Shown here in pieces: positions 53,442 to 62,244 of a DNA stretch of 64,000 nt. Source of the DNA: CAZOEL01 sp964578835 (GTDB lineage Bacteria; Desulfobacterota; Syntrophobacteria; Syntrophobacterales; Syntrophobacteraceae); the NCBI GenBank assembly GCA_964578835.1, contig CAZOEL010000005.1, positions 62,001 to 126,000 of the forward strand. The letters are read 5' to 3'. Every line of letters starts with the position of its first letter. Positions within the stretch are counted from its first letter, which is position 1. Below the pieces are notes generated by a model. It ran no database searches, was not told the origin of the DNA, and worked only from the letters and a program-made list of their open reading frames with translations. A program made the translations under genes and the position numbers.

Positions 53442-53684
53442 GTGGGCCGGCTACTCTATGCACACATCTCGTGAGATATAGAGTGGTGCGGAATCTTACG
53501 GATCCGGGGCAGCGCGGGCAACGGGTTGCCCGCGCCCGAAGGGCAAGAGGAATAAGGCAACTGGGCAGTGTCCTGGTCGAGCCTCTTGTGCTTCGCACCC
53601 GGGCAACTCGTTGCCCGGGCCACCCCCCTAAATCGTCAGCCCTGCTACATCGGCAAAGATGTGTGCATAGAGTAGGTGGGCCGG
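53442..53684. mobile_element. MITE-like element, 225 bp, with target-site duplication
   Basis: Perfect 19-bp terminal inverted repeats, CTACTCTATGCACACATCT at 53451-53469 and its reverse complement at 53657-53675, enclose 187 bp. Direct copies of GTGGGCCGG flank both ends (53442-53450 and 53676-53684), the pattern of a 9-bp target-site duplication. The interior has two perfect hairpins, 53512-53535 (11-bp stem) and 53598-53619 (10-bp stem), both built on the same GGGCAAC/GTTGCCC core. There is no transposase, so it would be moved in trans. The ends were not matched to a known IS family. Confidence 0.88.
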
Positions 53685-53720
53685 GGCTGCTCTGCAGCAT
53701 TATTGGGCGGAAGCTTTGTC

Positions 53721-54278
53721 TTAACGCCAGATATCGCTCAGGTTGATTGTTATTTCCGAGAATGGCTCAGCCCTCACTGCGGCGTCTTCCGCATAAAGAC
53801 CGGCAACAACCCACTCGCCTCCTTCAAGCCTGAACACATCGAGCGTCTTCATCGTCGGATCGATGAGCCAGGAGTAGGGGACTCCGTTTTGCGCATAGAT
53901 GGACATCTTTAGCATCCTGTCCCTTTTCAGCGTGTTGGGTGAGATCACTTCACAGACCCAGTCGGGAACGACTGAGATCCAATTGTGAGGCTCGTCTCCC
54001 GGATACCTCTCCATTTTCCATCCGGCGAGGTCCGGAACGAGGATATCTCCCTCAAGTCCGATCTCCGGTTCGAGGATGATGACCCATCCACCGGGGCCCC
54101 CACGCCCTAGCTGATACGCCGGCCCGATCAAGAATCCCAGGGAAGATGAGGCGCTTGTATGTTTTCTCGACGGTCGGGGCGTTATGACCAGTTCCCCGCT
54201 GATGATTTCAGCGGTCATCTCTTCCGGGATGCTGAAAAGATCTTCGTAAACGGCCTTTCGCTTTGCTGCCTCAGTCAT
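53721..54278 (-). CDS. Uma2-family putative endonuclease (DUF820)
   Basis: The 185-residue protein is of the PD-(D/E)XK-like Uma2 family: EIISGELVITPRPSRKH, LVPDLAGWKMERYPGDEP and VCEVISPNTLKRDRMLKMSIYAQNGVPYSWLIDP. ATG at 54278 is chosen because AGAGGA lies nine nt upstream. Uma2 genes are very common, often multiple per genome, and their function is unknown. Beside the MITE-like element; no link is evident. Confidence 0.88.
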   Translation of the reverse strand: MTEAAKRKAVYEDLFSIPEEMTAEIISGELVITPRPSRKHTSASSSLGFLIGPAYQLGRGGPGGWVIILEPEIGLEGDILVPDLAGWKMERYPGDEPHNWISVVPDWVCEVISPNTLKRDRMLKMSIYAQNGVPYSWLIDPTMKTLDVFRLEGGEWVVAGLYAEDAAVRAEPFSEITINLSDIWR

Positions 54279-54490
54279 GTATTCCATTCCTCTTATGGCA
54301 GTCGCAATAAAAGATAGCTTTAATATGGCGGCAACCGCCTGAGTTGATATTTTGACATATTGTGCTGAGAAGAGAAAGAAATCAATTTATGGGCGTCAGC
54401 AATCTGACGAGATCTGATGTAGCCAGTGTTTTGCAAGGCCTGGAATGCATCTTTGGCGAAAACATCCGTCTCATGGGCGCTTCGCCGTTC

Positions 54491-56377
54491 TTATAGGCCT
54501 TTCCCGAAGAATGTCTCATGCCACAACTGCATGAAGAACGCAGTTATAATGAGACCGGAATAATCCGCAGGAGTCTTTCTATCGTATTCCGAAAGCATGA
54601 AGCTGATGAAGTCCGCATTAAAAAATCCTGTTTCTTTCACCTTTGGCGGGGCTAGAAGATCCCTAAGGAGGTCTCCGGCGGCGTCGATAAACCATCCGGC
54701 TGGGGGTTGGAAGGGCTGTTTTTTCCTTCTGCAAATCTCATCCGGCGCTATTCCCGTCATGCTCTTCTTGAGGATGTGCTTTTCCGAGAGACCGAGCATC
54801 TTTAGATGGGGCGGCACCCTGAAAAGAAAGTTCACGAATTCGTGATCGAGGAAGAGGGGACGCGCTTCGACGGAGTTGGCCATGCTCATCTTGTCGGCCA
54901 ATGGAAGGGTGAGGTTGAGAAGTCTCATCTTTGTTTCTATATAAAGCGCCTGATCCATGAGAGAGCGGTGGGCGATCTTTTCCAAATCGAAGAAAAAGGG
55001 CTCATCAGGCGGAGTTTTCCGCATCCGCTCGGCGAATTCGGGGGAATAAAGCTTCTGTTTGTGTTGAAAGCTCTGATAGCGATAGGGAACGGCGGGGTGA
55101 GCAGCGGGAAAACGGTCTGCCGCAATTCTCAGCACGTAGTACATCGAATCGACCTGGTTGAAGGTTTCGAGGCGGGGGAAAATTCTTCTCAAGGCTGTTT
55201 TGCGCCATTCACTGCCCGTATTGCCGATGAAAGCCATGGCCTTGAGGATTCTGAAATAATCGTAGCCGCCGATGATTTCATCGGAGCCATCTCCTGAAAG
55301 CACGACTTTCACGCCCATTTCCCGCGCTTTTTTCGAAAGGAGGAAAAAAGGAAGACTCAGAAGGGAAACAATAGGGTTCTCCAGATGATATGCGAGCTTG
55401 ACTATCTCATCCGGTGTTATGGCGCAGGGGAATTCGGAGTAGTCGGTTTGGAAGAATTCACCGCCTTTCCTTGAAAATTCCCGTTCGTCGTAACCGGCGT
55501 TTTCAAAGGTGATGGTGATGGTTTTTATCTTCCTGTCCGCAATGCGGGAGTAAAGCCCGGCAATGGTTGTCGAGTCTATTCCACCGCTGAGATATGCGGC
55601 TACCGGGACATCGGAGACCACTCCGGCTCGCACAGACTTTTCAAGTCTTGACTGGAATTGGCTGGTCAATTCGTTGACGCCGATATCGAGCATGGGCGCG
55701 TCGAGCTCGATGTCCCAATACTGCGTCAGAGTCGCGCCATTGGATCGGACCTTCATGAAAAAACCGGGGAGGAGTTGTTTTATATTCTCAAAAAACGTAT
55801 AGGGCGCGACGTTGAACCCGAACGTCAAAAGATTGTCTATGGCGTTTTCATGCACTCTTCGCGGAACATGCGGATGCGCCAGGAGCGCTTTGATTTCGGA
55901 TGCAAATAGAAATGTTCCGTCAGCAAGGCGCGTATAGTAGAGAGGCTTTATGCCGAATCTGTCTCGGGCGAGGAAAAGCTCTCCGGTGTTTGCATTCCAT
56001 ATGCAGAAGGCGAACATTCCGTTGAGCCTGTCCAGGCAGCGAGAGCCCCATTCACAATAGGCGTAGAGTATGGCTTCCGTATCGCTTTGAGTGCGCAAGG
56101 AATAGCCCAATGACGCCAATTCGGCGCGTAGGGCTTTGTAATTGTAGACTTCGCCGTTGTAAACGATGCAAAGGGAGCCATCGTGATTGTAGAGCGGCTG
56201 GGAGCCCGTATGGAGGTCGATGATCGTGAGGCGGCGCGAAGCCAGGTGGACGCGCCGATCGATGTGAAAGCCCTCCTCGTCGGGCCCCCTGTGGGCCAAA
56301 GATTTGGACATCCTTTCAATAACGCGCTTATCGGCGTTGATTCCGTCACTGCAAAAAATTCCAACAATCCCACACAT
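54491..56377 (-). CDS. asnB: Asparagine synthetase (glutamine-hydrolysing)
   Basis: The 628-residue protein starts MCGIVGIF with the nucleophilic Cys2 of the class-II amidotransferase, then the ATP/aspartate-binding synthetase domain (AAYLSGGIDSTTIAGL, VVLSGDGSDEIIGGYDY). It converts Asp and Gln to Asn. In glycan clusters such proteins sometimes serve as amidotransferases that modify sugar acids, which is possible here but not shown. It is separated from the glycan run by the Uma2 gene and the MITE-like element. Confidence 0.92.
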   Translation of the reverse strand: MCGIVGIFCSDGINADKRVIERMSKSLAHRGPDEEGFHIDRRVHLASRRLTIIDLHTGSQPLYNHDGSLCIVYNGEVYNYKALRAELASLGYSLRTQSDTEAILYAYCEWGSRCLDRLNGMFAFCIWNANTGELFLARDRFGIKPLYYTRLADGTFLFASEIKALLAHPHVPRRVHENAIDNLLTFGFNVAPYTFFENIKQLLPGFFMKVRSNGATLTQYWDIELDAPMLDIGVNELTSQFQSRLEKSVRAGVVSDVPVAAYLSGGIDSTTIAGLYSRIADRKIKTITITFENAGYDEREFSRKGGEFFQTDYSEFPCAITPDEIVKLAYHLENPIVSLLSLPFFLLSKKAREMGVKVVLSGDGSDEIIGGYDYFRILKAMAFIGNTGSEWRKTALRRIFPRLETFNQVDSMYYVLRIAADRFPAAHPAVPYRYQSFQHKQKLYSPEFAERMRKTPPDEPFFFDLEKIAHRSLMDQALYIETKMRLLNLTLPLADKMSMANSVEARPLFLDHEFVNFLFRVPPHLKMLGLSEKHILKKSMTGIAPDEICRRKKQPFQPPAGWFIDAAGDLLRDLLAPPKVKETGFFNADFISFMLSEYDRKTPADYSGLIITAFFMQLWHETFFGKGL

Positions 56378-56877
56378 TTTTATCCGCTCTTCAGAGTATG
56401 GTCCGTAAGATTATGTCGTTTTACAAGCTTTATGCAATAATCGGGACCATTTGCCGGCGCCATGCTATTCTTATTCTAAAAATAGGGCCATTGGAAATCG
56501 TGACCTGCCGGCAATTGAATAGAATGTCTTTTCTTGCTGTCAGCCTATTTTTTTAATTGGGATATGAGTAGCAAGGATTTATGCGCAGTATGCGTATGGT
56601 CAGGGTTTGGCCGATAATGAGGCGGCGCCTGCCGGTAGCGCTACTTGCAGAGACTTGTTTTTGCACAGATGCATGTCCAAACGCGCGCGTTCGTAGCAAA
56701 TCGACCAGAAACAGCGACGCAGTAGCGAGCACGCTCATTGCGCTGGCGACTTCTGTTTGGATCTGGACCTACGGATCACATAGGCGCGCTTGAACAAAAG
56801 CGCTTAGGCTTATTATCCCGAAGACGTCGGAAAGGGTTGAGCAATTGTCAGTGAGTGCAATCGCAATGCACTGAGCC
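56378..56877. other. Intergenic stretch between asnB and flaG
   Basis: 500 bp without a supported gene. It contains GCCGATAA near 56610 on the plus strand but no fitting -35 box and no downstream gene, so it is probably chance. A short hairpin (AGTGCA with TGCACT, around 56853-56871) follows flaG but lacks a T-run. Confidence 0.45.
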
Positions 56878-57282
56878 TCAGGCTTTCCCTTCAAAAAGCA
56901 CCCCACGCAGCTCAACCAGCTTTTCTCGCAGTTTTACGAGATCCTCGGGGGGTATCTGGCGAATCATCTCGCCGCTTTCTGCATTCATAACCTTCACTAT
57001 CACGTCTTTGGTCTTGTCGCTGATTTGAAAGTCCAGATTGATGTTGAGCTCGGAGAGGTATTCCTGGACATCCTGCACGATATTCTCAACATCTTCTGAG
57101 GAAATTTTGGCGCTCGGCAAATCTGAGGCAGATTGCTTCTCTTCTTCTCCCGCCTTTTTGGTCTGGCCGCCTTCGCCCTTCTTGACCGGCTCGATGACTC
57201 TTGATTCCTGTGGCTTCAAGTTTTGTCGCAACCATGCGTCGGCTACCACTACCGGCTGAATTTCGCCAATTTTCGCTTCCAT
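56878..57282 (-). CDS. flaG: FlaG-family flagellar protein
   Basis: The 134-residue protein ends with a FlaG-type domain (LDFQISDKTKDVIVKVMNAESGEMIRQIPPEDLVKL). ATG at 57282 is used because AAGGGAG precedes it by eight nt. FlaG members influence filament length; function is not fully clear. A sigma-28 type promoter lies about 65-92 nt upstream. Confidence 0.88.
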   Translation of the reverse strand: MEAKIGEIQPVVVADAWLRQNLKPQESRVIEPVKKGEGGQTKKAGEEEKQSASDLPSAKISSEDVENIVQDVQEYLSELNINLDFQISDKTKDVIVKVMNAESGEMIRQIPPEDLVKLREKLVELRGVLFEGKA

Positions 57283-57346
57283 ATGAGCAACTCCCTTACT
57301 AAAAACGTAAACATACATTAGTCTTCCATGACTCCATTCGCAGATA

Positions 57347-57374
57347 TCATCGTCAGGATGCGCAGGAAACATTA
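57347..57374 (-). promoter_or_regulatory. Sigma-28 (FliA) type promoter of flaG
   Basis: TAATGTTT (57367-57374) and GACGATGA (57347-57354) on the minus strand with a 12-nt spacer, the same spacing as for flagellin and fliD. It lies 65 nt before the flaG ATG. Confidence 0.65.
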
Positions 57375-57512
57375 GAGATTTTTCTCTGGAAAAGTTTGGA
57401 GCACGGTCTTTGCGAAAGATCGAATGGCCTCTCATTACCGTCCGGGATTGTCGTCACTGGAATCTTTTGCAGGAGCTCAGGTTTCCGGGCATATTTGAGA
57501 AAAGTTGTAATG

Positions 57513-57771
57513 CCGTAGCCCCGAAGGGGCGTAACATCATAGCCTGGGGCAACGCCCTGGGTGAGGAAAGATATTCCCTCCCTACAGAGCCTTGAAAGGG
57601 CGAAACATCCAAAGAATGGTTATCCCGCCCTTTCAGGACCTTGAGAATATGGCGGGATCTCTAATCCCAGGGGGTTGCCTTGGGCTATGATATTGCGTCC
57701 CTTCGGAGCTCCGCGCTTCACACCCAGAGCGTTGCCATGGGCTCAAGCTGGTGTGCCCTTTCGGGGCCTCG
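57513..57771. repeat. Cluster of imperfect palindromic GC-rich repeats
   Basis: Three related units of about 50 bp occur here: one plus-oriented at 57513-57562 (CCCCGAAGGGGC, then CATAGCCTGGGGCAACGCCCTGGG) and two inverted at about 57664-57712 and 57720-57771. They share the order of a CCGAAGG hairpin, an AT-rich link, and a second CCCAGGG-type hairpin. A ten-base inverted pair (57593-57602 with 57626-57635) lies between them. They look like dispersed non-coding repeats (REP-like), not coding, and fill the region between flaG and the lipoprotein gene. Confidence 0.7.
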
Positions 57772-57970
57772 CAACTATGCCGTTCCCCTCTTTCAGCCAA
57801 TGCGGCCCGATTTCTATGGAAGTCTTTCAGAATTGGTATGATTCCAGCAACTATGTGCTCTGAAGAATGAAATCGGCGAAAGATTGTTCTTCCTTGTTGC
57901 ATAGGTGGAGCTCAGCTGGAGTGAGCCGTTTGCGAAATTTCAGGTCAATCAGCCCATACAAGAGTGTCAG

Positions 57971-58612
57971 ATGCCATATAATGAATTTCCTTACATGTGC
58001 AATGAGCGCAGACGCCATGAGCGGCTTCGTTCGTTGATTTCCCTTATCCTACTTGCAATCTTTTGCGTTGCTTCAGCGGGATGCGCTACGTTCATGCAAG
58101 CAAAATCCAATCGCCCCGTCCTTTGCGAGCCCATCGAGGTGCTTATTCATGCGGACCCGCTGGTTTTCAGGCGAGCAAAGCTGGCTGTGCTGCCCTTCGA
58201 TGCTCCCGATTACGCCGCAGGGGTGGGAACGCGGATAGCGGCAATCTATGTGCAGGAGTTGCTTCGGAGGGGCGCCTTCGCTCAGCCCATGGCGATGCCT
58301 TACAGCGCCGGAAGCGATGAAGAGGCGATCCTCATGGCGCGTCGCGAAAATTTTGATTTAGTGATGAGATCGCAAATTGAGTATCTTTTGGATGGGTCCG
58401 GGGCTATGCCCACTCATCTGGACACGAACGTGCGAATCCTGGATGTTCGCTCTGGAAGGACGCTTTGGAGCCTCAAGCAGAAGGCTTTCTCCGAGCCCGG
58501 GCCTGACGTGGATCTCTTTTGGACGACCTTCTCCGGCAGTCCGGCTCAGAGGTATGAGCTTCTATCCAAAGCGCTTGCGGAGCAGTTTTCCGTATACTTC
58601 TTATCTCCATGA
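57971..58612 (+). CDS. Lipoprotein with TolB-like fold
   Basis: The product of about 213 residues has a lipoprotein signal peptide with lipobox VASAGC (Cys38 if started at 57971; a start at 57995 gives Cys30). The mature part reads AKLAVLPFDAPDYAAGVGTR and NFDLVMRSQIEYLL, the pattern of TolB/CsgG/FlgO-like proteins that assist outer-membrane assembly. The start is uncertain between 57971 and 57995. Its presence before flagellar regulators fits an envelope factor of the flagellum, but this is inference. Confidence 0.78.
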   Translation: MPYNEFPYMCNERRRHERLRSLISLILLAIFCVASAGCATFMQAKSNRPVLCEPIEVLIHADPLVFRRAKLAVLPFDAPDYAAGVGTRIAAIYVQELLRRGAFAQPMAMPYSAGSDEEAILMARRENFDLVMRSQIEYLLDGSGAMPTHLDTNVRILDVRSGRTLWSLKQKAFSEPGPDVDLFWTTFSGSPAQRYELLSKALAEQFSVYFLSP

Positions 58613-58643
58613 AAAATGTGATCCCGGGCAGGAAAAATAACAT

Positions 58644-58671
58644 TAAAGGCTGTGACTTCGCATGCCGATCA
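58644..58671 (+). promoter_or_regulatory. Sigma-28 (FliA) type promoter of the response-regulator operon
   Basis: TAAAGGCT (58644-58651), 12 nt, GCCGATCA (58664-58671). It lies 53 nt upstream of the first response-regulator start and downstream of the lipoprotein stop. Confidence 0.7.
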
Positions 58672-58724
58672 AGTCAGATACTGGCGAATAGTCGATAGAC
58701 GGCTGTGGGAGGAGTTTTTTTTCG

Positions 58725-59477
58725 ATGGCCCTGAATGAAGTGTATAAGACCGGACCGGTGGATTGCAGGGAGAAGGAATCGGAGCATGAGAAGGAATCCG
58801 TCAGCATTCTGATTGTTGATGACGATGACGTGTATCGGGAGCTGATTCGCGATGTCGTCAACGAAGAAGGGGCTCAGATTGTCGTCGCTTATGACGGTGT
58901 TGACGCTGTCGAGAAGCTTCAGGACGCTCCGGTCGATATTCTCATTACCGACCTCAACATGCCGAGAATGGACGGTCTGAAGCTGTTGGCGTACGCCCGT
59001 CAGATCTATCCGCATATCCTTTCGATAATCGTTACGGGCTATGGAAGTCTTGAATCGGCCATCGAGGCGATCCGCCAGGGCGCCTATGATTATGTTCAGA
59101 AGCCTTTTAAGATAGAGCGAATTGCTCTGGTGATAAAGAATGCAATCGACAAGATACGGATACTGAGGGACAGAGCCCGGCTTCTGAGTGAGCTCGATGC
59201 GGCGTACCACAGGCTTCAGCATCTTGAAGCAAGCATCGTTGCGGCCCGGCGCGAGGACCGAAACGCTGACCAGATGTTGTCGGTAAATGGTAATCACTAC
59301 ATAACTTATCCCAGTGTTCCCCTTTATAGCTTTTCTTATCCCGAACAACCGGCTGCACAAGCGCTGACCAAGCTCGAGAAATTGCAGGCGCTCAGACGGG
59401 ACGGAATTATCGATGAAAAAGAATTCGTCCTTCTCAAGGCTGCTGTGATAAAGAATCTGGGACTGAAGGAATCATGA
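58725..59477 (+). CDS. Response regulator with SHOCT-like C-terminus
   Basis: The 250-residue protein has a receiver domain (SILIVDDDDVYRELI, phospho-acceptor Asp76 in LITDLNMPRMDG, KPFK conserved lysine). A linker and a short SHOCT-like segment (LEKLQALRRDGIIDEKEFVLLKA) follow. No DNA-binding or enzyme domain is present, so it probably signals by protein contact. GGAGG precedes the ATG. The next gene starts with an ATGA overlap. Confidence 0.85.
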   Translation: MALNEVYKTGPVDCREKESEHEKESVSILIVDDDDVYRELIRDVVNEEGAQIVVAYDGVDAVEKLQDAPVDILITDLNMPRMDGLKLLAYARQIYPHILSIIVTGYGSLESAIEAIRQGAYDYVQKPFKIERIALVIKNAIDKIRILRDRARLLSELDAAYHRLQHLEASIVAARREDRNADQMLSVNGNHYITYPSVPLYSFSYPEQPAAQALTKLEKLQALRRDGIIDEKEFVLLKAAVIKNLGLKES

Positions 59478-60973
59478 AAATCCTCGTTGTGGAAGATGAC
59501 GCAATCCTCGGTGAGCTTCTTCGCGAATATCTCCAACAGCTCGGGCATGAACGGGTGAGGGTGTGCCTGTCTGCCTTCGAAGCTTTCAGTGCAATGAAAG
59601 AGGATGTTTATGATTGCGCTTTTGTCGATTTGAGACTTCCCGATATGGATGGTCTGCGCGTGCTGGAATCAGTCAAAGCGCAGGATCCCATTCTTCCCAT
59701 CGTGATGATGAGTGGTTATCCGACCATGGGAAGCACTATAGAGGCGATGAGGAAGGGAGCGTCCGATTTCCTGACAAAACCCTTCAACATTCATGATATG
59801 GCTTTGGCGCTCGAGCGCGTAACGAAGGAGAGAAAGCTCCTTTTGGAGAATCTCAGTCTGGAGTTGGAATGTCGCGCCCGAAAACAATTGGAAATTGTGA
59901 ATCGAGAGCTCGAGGGAAAAGTACAAGAACAGGCAAAGCTTTTTGAAATCTCTGCCGAGATCGATAGGGTCCGCTCGAGCGGAGAGCTCTACCCGCAAAT
60001 TGTCCAGCTGGCCTCGCGTTTGACTGCCGCGCAAAAGGTGGGTTTTTTCATACTGCCCCCGGAACAGGATAATCTGTTGATTATCTCCGAGAAGGGCTTG
60101 AACGGCGATCTCTCCGGGCGCCATATCATTCCGGGCTTGGGCATGCGGCTGAAGGAGAAGCTGGGATCGGAGAAGGGCAACGTCATTGTTGAAGCCGGCG
60201 AGTTGCTTGATCTTTCGATCTCTGAATGCGCCGTTCCGAAAAATGCGGCTTTTGCCTGCTGGCCCCTTTTTATTCGAGGGAGGCTCTTCGGGCTGCTTGC
60301 TACATCTTGTAATGACGGTTCCCGGGACTTTCCTCCCGTAGAAGAAAAGCTTATAGATTTCTTGATGAAGAAGGCCGCCTTGGCGGTCGAGAACATGGCG
60401 CTCTATGAGAGTATGACTCATAATTTTCACAACATTCTGAAATCGCTTGTCAATGCCCTAGAAGCCAAAGATCTGTATACCGGCAAGCACTCTGAAAGAG
60501 TTACAATGTTTGCTTTGGACATTGCAAAAAAGCTCGGATGTTCGACCGATCAAATCGAAGCTTTGAAAACGGTGGGCTACCTGCATGACATCGGGAAAAT
60601 AGGCATTGCGGACAGCATTCTGAACAAGCCTGCAACTCTTACTTCTCATGAATACGAGATCGTGAAGAACCATCCCGTCATAGGCGTCTCCATCGTCAAA
60701 GATCTGGGGCTTGACTCCGACGAAACGGCCATCATCCGCCACCATCATGAGCGCTGGGATGGTAGCGGCTATCCGGAAGGGCTCTCCCGGCTGGAGATCC
60801 CGCTAGTTGCCCGGATCGTCATGGTTGCCGACGCCTTCGACGCGATGACGTCCAAAAGGGCGTATCGCGACGCCATGGCTGAAGCTGACGCCATTCGTGA
60901 GCTGCAAAGAAACGCTGGAAAGCAGTTCGATTCCGATGTCGTCGAGGCATTTATGGAAACCCGTAAAGATTAA
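59474..60973 (+). CDS. Response regulator with GAF-like and HD-GYP domains
   Basis: The 499-residue protein has a receiver domain with Asp52 (VDLRLPDMDG), a coiled-coil linker (about 120-150), a GAF-like part at about 160-315, and an HD-GYP domain (HDIGK at 371-375, HHH at 423-425, DGSGYP at 429-434, all canonical). It should hydrolyse cyclic-di-GMP under control of phosphorylation. It overlaps the preceding gene by four nt and so is coupled. Confidence 0.92.
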   Translation: MKILVVEDDAILGELLREYLQQLGHERVRVCLSAFEAFSAMKEDVYDCAFVDLRLPDMDGLRVLESVKAQDPILPIVMMSGYPTMGSTIEAMRKGASDFLTKPFNIHDMALALERVTKERKLLLENLSLELECRARKQLEIVNRELEGKVQEQAKLFEISAEIDRVRSSGELYPQIVQLASRLTAAQKVGFFILPPEQDNLLIISEKGLNGDLSGRHIIPGLGMRLKEKLGSEKGNVIVEAGELLDLSISECAVPKNAAFACWPLFIRGRLFGLLATSCNDGSRDFPPVEEKLIDFLMKKAALAVENMALYESMTHNFHNILKSLVNALEAKDLYTGKHSERVTMFALDIAKKLGCSTDQIEALKTVGYLHDIGKIGIADSILNKPATLTSHEYEIVKNHPVIGVSIVKDLGLDSDETAIIRHHHERWDGSGYPEGLSRLEIPLVARIVMVADAFDAMTSKRAYRDAMAEADAIRELQRNAGKQFDSDVVEAFMETRKD

Positions 60974-61053
60974 ATAAACGATTAACGAACGGAGGTCTCG
61001 ACCGACGAGATCGAACCGATGGCCGGCGCCGTTCGGAAGATACTGGGGTCTTC

Positions 61054-61884
61054 ATGATGGAACACGATAAGGCTGATCGAGCGTATTGCGAAACGCCGCT
61101 CGAAGAACATCTTCTTGAGGTCCTCTTTGACAAGGACCGTTTCAACCATACGGGCAGGCTTGTGCGCGGGCTCATACACAACATCAACGGTCCTCTCCAA
61201 AATGTGTCCATGCTGGTGGAAATGTTGATCAAAGGACATACTCAAATGGACCGGGCCGCCTGTCTCGGAAGCGAGGATTTTCTGCGCGAATGGAGCGGAG
61301 TGTCTGAAAAGCAAAGGCAGCGGATGGACAGGCTGACGCAGCAAATATCCGTCCTCGCCGGAATGCTGCAGGATTTCATGGTGCTGCAAGAAATTGAGCA
61401 AAATGAATCAGAGGTGGACGTGAACCTGGTGCTTCAGAAGATGGCCTCCATCTTCCGGGCTGATCTCTTCTTCAAACATCAGGTTCAACTTGAGCTCAGG
61501 TTGACAGATAATCTGCCTTTGATTCCCATTCTTGGGCGCTGCCTGGTTCCCTCCTTGATGCATATATTCGGGAATGCCCTTACCGCCCTACGTACGGCTC
61601 CATCCAAAAGACTCGTGATCGAGAGCCGGAAGAAGCCCGGCGCTGTCACTATCGCATTTCTCAACTCGGGGTCCGGTCTGGATCTTACGAAATCCCCGGA
61701 TGCTCTCTTTGACCTTTTCCATTCCGAATGGCCGGGCTCTACGCTCGCGGATGGCGGCGAAAAGCATTACGGGTTTGGTCTTTTTGCCGTGCGCCGGCTT
61801 CTTTCGCCCTACGGGGTCAAAGTGTCTCTCGGGGCTGAGGAAGATATGACTGCGGCTGTACTGGAAATTCCGGTTTCCTGTTGA
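61054..61884 (+). CDS. Histidine kinase-like protein
   Basis: The 276-residue protein has an H-box-like LIHNINGPLQNVSML (His near residue 46), a helical dimerisation part, and a HATPase-type C-terminus (HIFGNALTAL as N-box, YGFGLFAVRRL as G-box). No transmembrane or sensor domain is seen, so it is cytosolic and probably partners the two response regulators just upstream. ATG at 61054 or 61057 are both possible. Confidence 0.82.
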   Translation: MMEHDKADRAYCETPLEEHLLEVLFDKDRFNHTGRLVRGLIHNINGPLQNVSMLVEMLIKGHTQMDRAACLGSEDFLREWSGVSEKQRQRMDRLTQQISVLAGMLQDFMVLQEIEQNESEVDVNLVLQKMASIFRADLFFKHQVQLELRLTDNLPLIPILGRCLVPSLMHIFGNALTALRTAPSKRLVIESRKKPGAVTIAFLNSGSGLDLTKSPDALFDLFHSEWPGSTLADGGEKHYGFGLFAVRRLLSPYGVKVSLGAEEDMTAAVLEIPVSC

Positions 61885-62075
61885 ACCACTGCTCGCTTCA
61901 ACGCCCCTCGCAGTATTTTCTACCCGGGACAGGAAATTTTTTCCCTTGTTCATGCCTCTGCATCCCGTAATAATGTGCTCGTTCTTTTGCTATGCAAGCA
62001 TTTCTTTGGCTCGAAATGCTTGTCTGTTGCTCGTCTGCATGAAAAAGTCTACGCCGGAGCCGGAGTCTCAAGTCC

Positions 62076-62092
62076 TTGGCAAAAGAATTGCT
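62076..62092 (+). promoter_or_regulatory. Putative sigma-54 promoter
   Basis: TTGGCA at 62076-62081 and TTGCT at 62088-62092 give the GG-N10-GC spacing of sigma-54 (-24/-12) promoters. It lies about 150 nt upstream of the two small unknown genes. The 360-bp gap contains no supported gene. Confidence 0.5.
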
Positions 62093-62244
62093 CTAAATGC
62101 CTGTGTCTTTTCTCAATAGGCTTTTGGAGGCGCAATTGAGAATGGCGCAAAGAGATGTTTGGCCTGCGTGGAAAGGGCCTTTGAGATTCATGGAATGCGT
62201 TGAGTATAGAAAACCGACAGGTTGTTTTTGCCGGAGGATGTGAA

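Noticed and set aside
53236..53700. A 154-codon minus-strand frame at the MITE-like element
   Set aside because: Its length is explained by the GC-rich inverted repeats of the element; no ribosome site or domain.
56605..56620. GCCGATAA as a sixth sigma-28 -10 box
   Set aside because: No TAAA-type -35 box at the required distance and no plus-strand gene follows.
57505..57775. CRISPR array
   Set aside because: The units are inverted and irregularly spaced, so they are palindromic repeats, not direct repeats with spacers. No cas gene is present.
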